DNA of 64,000 nucleotides, from the NCBI GenBank assembly GCA_900016675.1, contig LN483070.1, positions 1 through 64,000 of the forward strand, read 5' to 3'. The DNA comes from Arthrobacter saudimassiliensis (GTDB lineage: Bacteria > Actinomycetota > Actinomycetes > Actinomycetales > Micrococcaceae). The translations under genes were made by a program, and so were the position numbers. Within the stretch, counting starts at the first letter, position 1; each line of letters starts with the position of its first letter. The notes beneath the pieces were generated by a model. That model searched no databases, was not told where the DNA came from, and saw only the letters and a list, made by a program, of their open reading frames with translations. Below are positions 47,950-56,125 of the stretch, piece after piece.

Positions 47950-49350
47950 TTACTCCTCCCCCAGGGTCCGTGTCAGTTGCTGCAGCATGGTCCAGGCCGT
48001 GTCGGCCGGAGTCTGTTCATCCATGCCCTGCTGCAGGAAGGCATTGATGTCGTTTTCGTGGTCCACCGCGGCGTCCACCATCCGGTTCGATCCGCGCTGG
48101 TAGGCGCCGACGTCGATCAGGTCCTGGGCTCCGCGGCGGGCGGCGAGCACGCGGCGCAGGGCCGCGGCGGCGCGGGTCCGTTCCGGCGGGTTCACCCGTG
48201 AGGCGACCCGGGAAATGGAGCCGAGGGCGTCCACCGAGGGGAAGTGCCCCGCAATCGAGAGCCGGCGGTCCAGGACGACGTGCCCGTCCAGGATGGAGCG
48301 GGCGGCGTCGGCGATCGGTTCGTTGTGGTCGTCGCCGTCGACCAGGACCGTGTACAGCCCGGTCACCGAGCCCGCTGCTCCGGTGCCGGCGCGCTCGAGC
48401 AGCTGGGCGAGCAGCGAGAAGGTCGACGGCGGGTAGCCGCGCGTTGCCGGCGGTTCGCCGACGGACAGGCCGATTTCCCGCTGGGCCATCGCCACCCGGG
48501 TCAGGGAGTCCATCATCAGCACGACGTCAGCGCCCGCGTCGCGGAAGGACTCGGCGATGCGGGTGGCGGTGAAGGCCGCCCGCAGGCGCATCAGGGCCGG
48601 TTCATCGGAGGTGGATACCACCACGATGGAGCGGGCCAGGCCCTCCGGCCCGAGGTCGTCCTCGAGGAACTCACGTACTTCACGCCCGCGCTCGCCCACC
48701 AGCGCGATCACGGAGACCTGCGCGTCGGTGCCGCGGGCGATCATCGACAGCAGGGAGGACTTGCCCACGCCGGAGCCGGCGAACAGGCCCATGCGCTGGC
48801 CGCGGCCTACGGTGGTGAGGGTGTCCAGTACCCGCACGCCGAGCTGCAGGGGCTCGGTGATGCGCTGGCGCTGCATAGCCGGGGGCGTGTCGTTGTCCAG
48901 CGGCACCCGGGCCGCGGCCGTGAGCGGGCCCTTGCCGTCAATGGGACGGCCCAATCCGTCCAGCACCCTGCCAAACAGGCCCTGCCCGGTGGGCACCAGC
49001 AGGCTGGAGCCGTACGCATGGACGGGCGTGCCGGCGGTGATGCCGGTGAGCCGGCCGAACGGCATGCAGCTGACGGAGCCGCGGGAGGCGGCCATGACCT
49101 CGGCGTCCACCCCGGTATCGGGGGATCCGATCCGGACCAGTTCGCCGACGCCGCAGTCCAGGCCGGTGACCTCGACGCCCAGGCCCAGCACGGAGGAGAC
49201 CCGGCCCACCCGTTCCGGGGCCGCGGCCCGCAGCGCGGCGGCGAAGGCCTGGCCGCCGGGCCGCCAGTCGACGGAGGGGCGGACGGGGCCGGGCGCGGCG
49301 GTTTCGCTGCGTCGGCGTTCGCGCCGGGACAGCGCGGCGCCGGCGCTCAT
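47950..49350 (-). CDS. fliI: flagellum-specific ATPase FliI
   Basis: A 466-residue ATPase of the F1-beta type with Walker A GSGVGKS (192-198), VVLMMDSLTRVAMAQREIGL and the GEPPATRGYPPSTFSLL signature of type III ATPases. It energises export with FliH and FliJ. It overlaps fliH by 4 bases. Confidence 0.96.
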   Translation of the reverse strand: MSAGAALSRRERRRSETAAPGPVRPSVDWRPGGQAFAAALRAAAPERVGRVSSVLGLGVEVTGLDCGVGELVRIGSPDTGVDAEVMAASRGSVSCMPFGRLTGITAGTPVHAYGSSLLVPTGQGLFGRVLDGLGRPIDGKGPLTAAARVPLDNDTPPAMQRQRITEPLQLGVRVLDTLTTVGRGQRMGLFAGSGVGKSSLLSMIARGTDAQVSVIALVGERGREVREFLEDDLGPEGLARSIVVVSTSDEPALMRLRAAFTATRIAESFRDAGADVVLMMDSLTRVAMAQREIGLSVGEPPATRGYPPSTFSLLAQLLERAGTGAAGSVTGLYTVLVDGDDHNEPIADAARSILDGHVVLDRRLSIAGHFPSVDALGSISRVASRVNPPERTRAAAALRRVLAARRGAQDLIDVGAYQRGSNRMVDAAVDHENDINAFLQQGMDEQTPADTAWTMLQQLTRTLGEE

Positions 49351-49955
49351 GCTCCGTCTCCCAGCAGTGCGCGGCGGGCGCGGGCCAGTGCGCTGCCGAG
49401 GGTGGCATCGAGGTAGCCGTCGGGGAACTCCGCGACCGCGTCGCCGCGGGAGAGGCCGGCGTCGGGCACCAGGCGCACCCCGGCGCCCTCGGCCGCCGCG
49501 CCGAGCAGTTCCAGGTCCCGCGGGTGCATGCGTACGCTCTGGATGAGCTCGGGTTCGGCGGTGTCCAGGGCGCGCAGCAGGGCCGCCTGCGCGGAGGCGT
49601 CGGAGGCCTCCAGCTCACGGCCCAGCACGGCTTCGGCCAGTTCGAGGGCGGCGACGGCGGCGGCTTCCTGCAGCTGCCGGGCCTGCGGCACGGCCAGGGA
49701 CCGCACGCGCTCCGCGGCCTGTGCCAGCGCGGCGGCCGCCAGCCCGAAGTCCTCGCGCAGCTGGGCCTGGGCGGCCTCGTGCTCGGCCTGCAGGCGGGCG
49801 CGCAGCCTCCGGGTCTCGTCCTCGGCGGCGCGCAGTCCGGTGGCGTAGCCGGCGGCGTGTCCGGCCGCGCGGGCCCGGTCGCGGGCCTGCGCGGTGTCCT
49901 CGTCGCGGTGCAGCGACGGGTAGTCCAAGCGGGTGAAGACGGCGTCAGTAGACAT
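49347..49955 (-). CDS. fliH: flagellar assembly protein FliH
   Basis: A 202-residue protein with a charged coiled-coil N-terminal half (AAEDETRRLRARLQAEHEAA) and a C-terminal domain (LLRALDTAEPELIQSVRMHP) typical of FliH, the FliI regulator. It overlaps fliG by 11 bases. Confidence 0.9.
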   Translation of the reverse strand: MSTDAVFTRLDYPSLHRDEDTAQARDRARAAGHAAGYATGLRAAEDETRRLRARLQAEHEAAQAQLREDFGLAAAALAQAAERVRSLAVPQARQLQEAAAVAALELAEAVLGRELEASDASAQAALLRALDTAEPELIQSVRMHPRDLELLGAAAEGAGVRLVPDAGLSRGDAVAEFPDGYLDATLGSALARARRALLGDGA

Positions 49956-51009
49956 ATTCGTCCTCGTCGGCGTGGCGGATGGTGATGGCCCCCTGGGCCT
50001 CCATCTCGCGGATCACCCGCACGATCGTGGCGCGGGCCTCCTCGACCTGCGACAGGCGGGCCGGCCCGGAGTTGGCCACCTCGTCCTCGAGCATGAGCCG
50101 GTTGCGCTCGGACACGTTGGTCCGGATGGCTTCCAGCACCGCTTCCGGGGCACCCTTCATGGCCAGCGCCAGGGTGCTGACGTCGATGCCGCGGAGCACC
50201 AGCTGGACGTCGCGGCGCTCCAGCTTGACCAGGTCGGCGAAGGTGAGCATGCGCGAGCGGACTTCCTCCGCCAGCTCGGGGTCCCGTTCCTCGAGGGATT
50301 CCAGCAGCGCCCGCTCGGTGGCGGCGTCGGCCCGGTTGATGATGTCCACCAGCGGCTGGATGCCGCCGACGGCGTCGGCGGTGTCCCGGGCGGCGCCGCC
50401 GGCGGTCGCGCGGACCTTGAGCGTTTCGGCCACGATCCGGACGGCTTCCGGCGTGGCCCGCGACATGGTGGCGATGCACTGCGCAATGTCGGTCCGGATC
50501 CGCTCGGTGAACCCGCCGAGGACGGCGGAGGCGCGCTGCGGGCGCATGTGCGCCAGGACCAGGGCGATGGTCTGCGGCAGTTCGCCTTCCAGCAGCGACA
50601 CGACCTGCGCCGGTTCGGCGCGTTCGAGGAACTCGAAGGACTTGCCGGCCATGGAGGAGGCGAGCCGGTCCATGACGCCGCTGGCCCGTTCGGCGCCGAA
50701 GGAGGCTTCGAGCAGGCCCATCGCGACGTCGCGGCCGCCGTGCGCCCGGAGCCGGCCCTCGACCGTCATTTCGTAGAACTCGTTGACGGCGGATTCGGCC
50801 AGGGAGGCGTCCACGCGGCGCATCCGCACGATTTCGGCGGCGATCTCCTGCGCCTCGGCCTCGGTCAGCTGCTGCATCACCGTGGCGGCGCGTGCGGTTT
50901 CCATCTGCATGAGCACCAGCGCGGCCTTCTGCGTGCCGGTCAGCTTCGGGGCGGCGTCGTCGTTCCGGGCCGGCGCCTCGACCAGGGTGGTTCCGGGTGT
51001 CTCGCTCAT
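49945..51009 (-). CDS. fliG: flagellar motor switch protein FliG
   Basis: A 354-residue C-ring protein. The ELPQTIALVLAHMRPQRAS segment corresponds to the EHPQTIA motif and a C-terminal torque helix region is present (LVKLERRDVQLVLRGID). It carries a C-terminal acidic tail (HADEDEYVY). Confidence 0.95.
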   Translation of the reverse strand: MSETPGTTLVEAPARNDDAAPKLTGTQKAALVLMQMETARAATVMQQLTEAEAQEIAAEIVRMRRVDASLAESAVNEFYEMTVEGRLRAHGGRDVAMGLLEASFGAERASGVMDRLASSMAGKSFEFLERAEPAQVVSLLEGELPQTIALVLAHMRPQRASAVLGGFTERIRTDIAQCIATMSRATPEAVRIVAETLKVRATAGGAARDTADAVGGIQPLVDIINRADAATERALLESLEERDPELAEEVRSRMLTFADLVKLERRDVQLVLRGIDVSTLALAMKGAPEAVLEAIRTNVSERNRLMLEDEVANSGPARLSQVEEARATIVRVIREMEAQGAITIRHADEDEYVY

Positions 51010-52619
51010 ACCCGGGTCTCATCCATGAGGTTGCGCAGGTAGTCCGCGGTGCGGACCGGGTCCTGCGCGGCCAGCGCGTCGAGCTCGGCCCGCTTGCGTT
51101 CGATGTCGGTGTCCGGGGGCGTGAGGGCCCGCAGGGCGGCGGTGTCCACGGGCGGTTCGATGGCCGTGGTGGAGGGCGGGTTGCTGCCCATGAGCGCCAG
51201 GTTGGTGGCCGGGGCCAGCGGATCCAGTTCGGGCAGTTCGCCGAGGTCGACGGCCTGGCGGTTCTGCCGGCGGGAACGCATGGCGTAGGCGACCAGGGCG
51301 AGGATGACGGCCAGCACGATGCCGGCGGCGAGGATGCCGGTGCGCAGCAGTTCGGCGCGCTGGGCCGCCTCTTCGGCGGCTTCGGCCGCGGCCAGCGCCT
51401 CCTGCGCCGCCTGCGCGCCGGCGTCGTTGAAGTTGAGCATTTCCACGGTGAGCTGGTCGCCGCGCTCGATGTTGATGCCGGCGGCCGAAGACACCAGCGC
51501 ACGGACGTCAGCGACGTTCAGGTCCGCGCCGGCGGCGGCGTTCAGGGCCACCGAGACGGTCTGCCGGGCCAGGGCGCCGGCCGGGATCTCCCGGGTCTCG
51601 GTGACCTTGTTGACGGCGTTGTTGCGGGTGCTGGATTCGGAGGTGTAGCTGCCGTCCTCGTTCCCGCCGCCGGGCACCGCGATGTTGTCCGGGCCCAGCA
51701 CGCCGGCCGCCGTGCCGCCGTTGCCGCCGGCGTATTCCTCGGTGGTGGTGGACTCGTTCAGCGCGGGCGTGTTCTCCGGGGAGGTGAAGGTTTCCTCGAC
51801 CCGGTTCGCGGATTCGTAGCTCATGTCCGCGGCGACGGCGACGGTGGCGTTCCCGGGCCCGACCACCTGGTCGAGCATGGCCTGGACGGAGGCGACGACG
51901 CGCTGTTCGTATTCGGAGGCCTGCTGGTTGCCGGTGCCGCTGGCACCCACGCCGACGGCGGACAGGACGTTGCCGCCGGCGTCGATCACGGCCACGTTCT
52001 CGGCCGGCATGCCGTCGATGGAGGCGCTGGTCAGGTGCACGATCGCCTGGACCTGGTCGGAGCTGAGGTTCACGCCGTTCTCGGTTTCCACGAAGACGCT
52101 GGCCGTCGGGTCCCGCTTCTCGGACACGAAGACGGTGTCCTCCGGCAGGGCCAGCTGCACGCTGGCGGTGCGGACGCCGTTAAGGGCGCCGATGGTGCTG
52201 GCCAGTTCGCCCTCGAGGGCGCGCTTGTAGGTGACGTTCTGCTGGAACTCCGAGGAGGTCACGCCCATGTCGTCCAGCAGCGAATAGCCGCCGGAGGAGG
52301 CGGAGGGCAGGCCCGCGCCGGCGGCCTTGAGCCGCTGGTCGTAGACGTTCTCTTCGGGGACGAGGATGGTGCCGCCGCCGCCGACGATCTCGTAGGGCAC
52401 GCCGTCGGCCTGCAGCTGCTCGACAATCGAGTTCGCGTCCGAGGCCTGCAGCCCGGAGAACAGCGGCGTGTAGGCGGGCCGGGAAAGCCAGCTGCCCAGG
52501 GCGACCGCTCCGAGCACCACGGCGGCCACGCCGATCAGGGCGATGGTCTTCTGCGCGACGGAGAAGCCCTTGACGGTCTCGCCCAGCCGGGTGGTCAGTG
52601 AACCCATGCGCGATGCCAT
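51006..52619 (-). CDS. fliF: flagellar MS-ring protein FliF
   Basis: A 537-residue membrane ring protein with two membrane helices (about 23-46 and 430-452), ring-building domains between (LFSGLQASDANSIVEQLQAD) and the C-terminal FliG-binding segment (AQDPVRTADYLRNLMDETRV). It overlaps fliG by 4 bases and fliE by one. Confidence 0.96.
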   Translation of the reverse strand: MASRMGSLTTRLGETVKGFSVAQKTIALIGVAAVVLGAVALGSWLSRPAYTPLFSGLQASDANSIVEQLQADGVPYEIVGGGGTILVPEENVYDQRLKAAGAGLPSASSGGYSLLDDMGVTSSEFQQNVTYKRALEGELASTIGALNGVRTASVQLALPEDTVFVSEKRDPTASVFVETENGVNLSSDQVQAIVHLTSASIDGMPAENVAVIDAGGNVLSAVGVGASGTGNQQASEYEQRVVASVQAMLDQVVGPGNATVAVAADMSYESANRVEETFTSPENTPALNESTTTEEYAGGNGGTAAGVLGPDNIAVPGGGNEDGSYTSESSTRNNAVNKVTETREIPAGALARQTVSVALNAAAGADLNVADVRALVSSAAGINIERGDQLTVEMLNFNDAGAQAAQEALAAAEAAEEAAQRAELLRTGILAAGIVLAVILALVAYAMRSRRQNRQAVDLGELPELDPLAPATNLALMGSNPPSTTAIEPPVDTAALRALTPPDTDIERKRAELDALAAQDPVRTADYLRNLMDETRV

Positions 52620-52927
52620 CAGGCCTGCATCCTCATGATCTCGTTGAAGGCCTCAACGCCCTTGTTGCGCACCGCCGCGACCAGTTCGAGGGTCATCTGG
52701 GTGCGGGCGGAGGCGATCGAGGCGTTGTGGATGTCGTCCAGGTCGCCGGTGACGGCCTGGACGGCCAGGGCCTTGGAGTCGGTCTGCAGCTGCGAGAGAT
52801 TATCCACCGCTCCGGTGAGGGAGGCGGCGAAGGCGCTGCCGTCGGTGACGGGGGCCGGGGCGGACGTGTCCTGGAGGTACCCGGTGGGCATGACGCCGGA
52901 GACGGCGGGAAGGGCGGGAACGGGCAT
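52619..52927 (-). CDS. fliE: flagellar hook-basal body protein FliE
   Basis: A 102-residue protein with the FliE C-terminal pattern (DDIHNASIASARTQMTLELV, RNKGVEAFNEIMRMQ). It joins the MS-ring to the rod and starts assembly. It shares one base with each neighbour. Confidence 0.94.
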   Translation of the reverse strand: MPVPALPAVSGVMPTGYLQDTSAPAPVTDGSAFAASLTGAVDNLSQLQTDSKALAVQAVTGDLDDIHNASIASARTQMTLELVAAVRNKGVEAFNEIMRMQA

Positions 52928-53319
52928 CAGGAGCGTCCGATCTGCAGGGCTGCTTCGTAGGTGGCCTTGGCGCGGTCGACGACGGCGGCGTTGGCTTCGT
53001 AGCCCCGCTGCGCCATGATGAGGGCGCCCATCTGCTCCGACATGTCGATGTCGGGGTAGCGCACGTAGCCGTCCTCATCCGCCAGCGGATGGTTGGGTTC
53101 GTGGACCATGCGGCCCTCCGGATCGCCGTACTCGACACCGGAGACGTAGACGCCGCTGGTTCCCTCGCCCTCGCGGGCGACGATGTAGCGCGCCTGGAAG
53201 GCGGTGCCGTCGGTGGCGGAGGCGTTGTTCTGGTTGGCCAGGTTGTCGGAGACCGCGTCCAGCCACTTGCGGTGGGTGGTCAGGCCGGTGGCGGCGATGC
53301 CGATCGCGTCGAAGGTCAT
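52927..53319 (-). CDS. flgC: flagellar basal-body rod protein FlgC
   Basis: A 130-residue proximal rod protein with the N-terminal GIAATGLTTHRKWLDAVSDN segment, VRYPDIDMSEQMGALIMAQR and the C-terminal YEANAAVVDRAKATYEAALQ. ATG 53319 overlaps the flgB stop by 4 bases; a longer open frame runs through flgB. Confidence 0.95.
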   Translation of the reverse strand: MTFDAIGIAATGLTTHRKWLDAVSDNLANQNNASATDGTAFQARYIVAREGEGTSGVYVSGVEYGDPEGRMVHEPNHPLADEDGYVRYPDIDMSEQMGALIMAQRGYEANAAVVDRAKATYEAALQIGRS

Positions 53320-53660
53320 GACTGCATCCTTAGGGCGGTGCGCAGGGAGTTGGCTTCTCCACCAACGGCCTGCGAGGCGAACTGGAAGCGCAGCACGGTG
53401 TCGATGTTGGAGAGGGTTTCGGTGTCCAGGTTCACGTTGCTGCCGTCGAGGCGGGTGGGCTCCAGGGAGCGTTCCGTCGTGGGTGCCACGACGCCGTCGC
53501 CGGCGCGTACCGACTTGGCCAGCTCGGCCTCGAAGCTCACGCGCTGGGCGCGGTAGCCGGGCGTGTTCACGTTGGCGATGTTGTTCGCAATGGCGCGCTG
53601 ACGGGCGGAAAGCCCGTTGAGGGCACTTTGAAGTGCCAGGGACGACACGGAATCGAACAC
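53316..53660 (-). CDS. flgB: flagellar basal-body rod protein FlgB
   Basis: A 114-residue proximal rod protein, the first gene of the long operon. VFDSVSSLALQSALNGLSAR and ANNIANVNTPGYRAQRV are the signature. GTG 53660 is chosen because family members start with MFDS; an in-frame GTG at 53684 would add eight residues. A sigma-28-type promoter lies at 53744-53770 and the leader between them carries two GGA-loop hairpins. Confidence 0.9.
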   Translation of the reverse strand: MFDSVSSLALQSALNGLSARQRAIANNIANVNTPGYRAQRVSFEAELAKSVRAGDGVVAPTTERSLEPTRLDGSNVNLDTETLSNIDTVLRFQFASQAVGGEANSLRTALRMQS

Positions 53661-53697
53661 AGCAGAAACCAACCCGCTTCTCACAGAGGGACAAAGC

Positions 53698-53712
53698 GGC
53701 CAATCCGTGGCC
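53698..53712 (-). promoter_or_regulatory. GGA-loop hairpin 2 in flgB leader (putative CsrA site)
   Basis: In the transcript GGCCA-CGGAT-TGGCC forms a 5-bp stem with GGA in a 5-base loop, about 40 bases before the flgB start. Confidence 0.5.
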
Positions 53713-53719
53713 TGTTCAG

Positions 53720-53736
53720 CGAGCGATCCATGCTCG
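53720..53736 (-). promoter_or_regulatory. GGA-loop hairpin 1 in flgB leader (putative CsrA site)
   Basis: In the transcript CGAGC-ATGGATC-GCTCG forms a 5-bp stem with GGA in a 7-base loop. It begins right at the predicted transcription start. Confidence 0.5.
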
Positions 53737-53743
53737 TCCGTGG

Positions 53744-53770
53744 TTATCGGCCCGAGAACCGAGTAGGTAA
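53744..53770 (-). promoter_or_regulatory. sigma-28-type promoter of flgB operon
   Basis: On the minus strand TTAC (53767-53770), 15 bases, then an exact GCCGATAA (53744-53751). The -35 differs at one base from the TAAC seen at the other three promoters. Confidence 0.65.
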
Positions 53771-53871
53771 GCAGCTGAAGCAGGTATTTTTTGACTTCCG
53801 GGCAGGTATTCGTTAGTCAGCCTGCTGACCATCGAACGGGGCGCGGCCCGGTCCGTGGTTGTGCCGGCCGG

Positions 53872-54201
53872 TCAGCCGGCGACGTCGAGGTATACGGCGC
53901 GCTGGGTGGGCGCGGCGGTGCGCAGCAGTTCGGCCTGCTTGCGCACCACGCGCGCTTCGCGGCGCAGATGCTTCAGGGCACGCTGCTGGGCCTGGGCCAG
54001 GCGGACGGCGCGGGCCGCCAGCTCGGGCGGGAGGGGGCCAAGGTCCAGGGGCGGCTGCCAGCCGCGGGCCACCGCCTCGGCCTGCTCGGCGAGGGTGCTG
54101 CCGTCCAGGGAGGCCTCGAGGTTGTCTTCGAGCTGGGTCAGCACGGCGTCCCAGCGGGCGAGCTCGTCCGGATCGGAGGCTGCCCCGCCGTCGGCCGGCA
54201 T
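53872..54201 (-). CDS. small helical protein downstream of fliS (FliT position)
   Basis: A protein of about 109 residues from ATG 54201, 4 bases after the fliS stop; a longer frame from 54276 would overlap fliS by 71 bases. It is predicted helical (DELARWDAVLTQLEDNLEAS, LAQAQQRALKHLRREARVVR). No family is recognised. In other bacteria the gene after fliD-fliS is fliT, a chaperone for FliD, so a similar role is inferred from position only. Confidence 0.6.
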   Translation of the reverse strand: MPADGGAASDPDELARWDAVLTQLEDNLEASLDGSTLAEQAEAVARGWQPPLDLGPLPPELAARAVRLAQAQQRALKHLRREARVVRKQAELLRTAAPTQRAVYLDVAG

Positions 54202-54205
54202 GGGT

Positions 54206-54640
54206 TCAGCCGACACCGAGGGTGCCGCCGCTCGTCGTCGCCGCTCCGGCAGCGGGCTGCTGGGCGGAGGCTTCATGCCAGGCCTGGCGCAGCGGTTCGA
54301 GCACCTCGATGCACTGCCGGGTCAGGGCGGGGCTGCGGGTGATGTTGGCTTCCACCATGGTGCTGAGCGCGAAGGCGTAGAGGGCCTGCAGGTTGTCGGC
54401 GCCGTCCCAGGCGTCCGTCTTCAGGGTGCTGCTGAGCTCGGCAATGATCGCCTGGGCGTGCACGAGGTTCTCCGAAGCGGTGATCCACTCCCCCGCCTGC
54501 TGGGCGACCTCGGCGCGGCCCAGGTCCAGCAGCAGCCGGTCGTAGAGCATGGTCAGCAGCCGGGCCGGCGACGCCGAGAGCACCGACTGCCGAAGGTATT
54601 CGGCCCGCTTGGCCTGCATTCCGTAGTTCACGACGGTCAT
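54206..54640 (-). CDS. fliS: flagellin export chaperone FliS
   Basis: A 144-residue four-helix chaperone: YLRQSVLSASPARLLTMLYD and LYAFALSTMVEANITRSP are characteristic. It binds flagellin's C-terminus before export. ATG 54640 overlaps the fliD stop by 4 bases. Confidence 0.94.
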   Translation of the reverse strand: MTVVNYGMQAKRAEYLRQSVLSASPARLLTMLYDRLLLDLGRAEVAQQAGEWITASENLVHAQAIIAELSSTLKTDAWDGADNLQALYAFALSTMVEANITRSPALTRQCIEVLEPLRQAWHEASAQQPAAGAATTSGGTLGVG

Positions 54641-55974
54641 TTCTTGCTGCCGGAGGTGTTCAGCGCGGCCAGCTGGCCGGTGAGCCAGTCCTGCTGGCTC
54701 TGCAGCTGGCTGAGCTTGACCTCCAAGTTGGTCCAGACGAGCTTGAGGGTGGATTCCCGGGAGGCCAGGCGCCGGTCCCAGTCTTCGATCTGGGTGGTCA
54801 GTTCCCGCAGCGTGGATTCCTGGCCCTGGATCCGCTTGGTGAGCAGCCCGTCGTACTTGTCGGAGGCCGTGGTGCCGGCACCGGCCACGCGGTCCGCGAC
54901 GGCGCGCAGCATGTCCTGCGTCTTGGCCGGGTCGGCGGCCAGGGCCTCGGCGAACTTCTCCGCGTTGAACTCGACGGTCCCGTACTTGGTCAGTTCGATG
55001 CCGATGGCGGACGGCGAGACCCCGTCCAGCGGGCCGGTGGCCGCGTCCATCAGGAGACGCTTGATGTCCCGGACGCCGGAGTCGCCGGTGAACAGGCCGC
55101 CGGTGGCGCCGCTGGTGCCGTTGGTGGTGGTGACGGTGACGGCGCTGTTGCGGTTGATGTAGTCGAAGGCCTCGGCCAGCGACGCGACCAGGTCCTGGGC
55201 AACCTTGCTGATCGCCGCATCGTCCCGGCTCACAGCCAGGGTGGCGGTGGTGCCGGCCGGGGCGTCGGCGGCCAGGGTGAGGTCGACGCCGGGCATCAGC
55301 CCCGTGAAGGTGTTGGTGGAGGAGGTGAGGTCCTGCGCGGCGGGCGTGCCGGCCCACAGGGTGATCCGGGCGTCCCTCGCAGCGTGCAGTTCCTGCAGCG
55401 GGGTGCCGTCCAGGCTCGATTCGAAGGCCCCTTCGGTGCCGGTCTTGGTGGCGGTGAACTGGATCCGGAACTGCTGGACGCCGTCCACGGAGCCGGCGGC
55501 GATCTTGACCGCGGCGACGCCGAGGTTGGCCTTGTTGACTTCGCTGACCACTTCGTCGAGGGACTTGTTCGCGGTGTCGATGGTGGTGATGTCGCCGGCT
55601 GCTGAAATGGAGAGCGCGGCTCCGTCGGGCCAGGCGGACAGCGCGGCGGAAAGGGAGACCTGGGCGCGGGCGGTCTGGGCGACCTGGAAGTCCAGGGATC
55701 CGGCGGCGGCGCCGGTGGTGACGGTGGCGGAGGCCTTGTCGGAGCTGACGGCGGCGGTGTAGAGGTCGGTGCCGGCGGGCTTGGCCGTGCCGGCGGCCTT
55801 CTCGGCAAGGGCGGCGATCCGGGTGTTCAGGCCCTGCAGGGCGCTGACCATGGTGCGGGTGCCGGCGGCCCGGTCCTTGAGCTGGACCTGGGGGCGGGCC
55901 TCGATTTCCATGAGCTGCTTGATCATGGCGGTGGTGTCGATGCCGCTGATCAGGCCGTCAATGCCGAGTGCCAT
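54637..55974 (-). CDS. fliD: flagellar filament capping protein FliD
   Basis: A 445-residue cap protein with the N-terminal ALGIDGLISGIDTTAMIKQL and the C-terminal coiled coil (STLREL...WDRRLASRESTLKLVWTNLE). AGGAGAG lies 7 bases before the ATG. It is separated from flagellin by a 151-base gap with a GC-rich hairpin; no good promoter of its own is seen, so it may be read through from flagellin. Confidence 0.94.
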   Translation of the reverse strand: MALGIDGLISGIDTTAMIKQLMEIEARPQVQLKDRAAGTRTMVSALQGLNTRIAALAEKAAGTAKPAGTDLYTAAVSSDKASATVTTGAAAGSLDFQVAQTARAQVSLSAALSAWPDGAALSISAAGDITTIDTANKSLDEVVSEVNKANLGVAAVKIAAGSVDGVQQFRIQFTATKTGTEGAFESSLDGTPLQELHAARDARITLWAGTPAAQDLTSSTNTFTGLMPGVDLTLAADAPAGTTATLAVSRDDAAISKVAQDLVASLAEAFDYINRNSAVTVTTTNGTSGATGGLFTGDSGVRDIKRLLMDAATGPLDGVSPSAIGIELTKYGTVEFNAEKFAEALAADPAKTQDMLRAVADRVAGAGTTASDKYDGLLTKRIQGQESTLRELTTQIEDWDRRLASRESTLKLVWTNLEVKLSQLQSQQDWLTGQLAALNTSGSKK

Positions 55975-56047
55975 ACGGTGCTCTCCTGGAAGGTGCCGGG
56001 GAAATCGGGGTGTTCGGGTGCTGCGGTGTTCAGGCCGGGCGGATGCC

Positions 56048-56092
56048 CCGGCGGCGGAAGTGTGAGGTCCAATTCAGTTTTCCCGCCGCCGG
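56048..56092 (-). terminator. hairpin after flagellin gene
   Basis: CCGGCGGCGG (minus-strand reading from 56092) pairs with CCGCCGCCGG across 25 bases. It may partially terminate flagellin transcription before fliD. Confidence 0.45.
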
Positions 56093-56125
56093 AGCTTTTC
56101 ACCTGCCGGTACTACGTGGAGCGTA

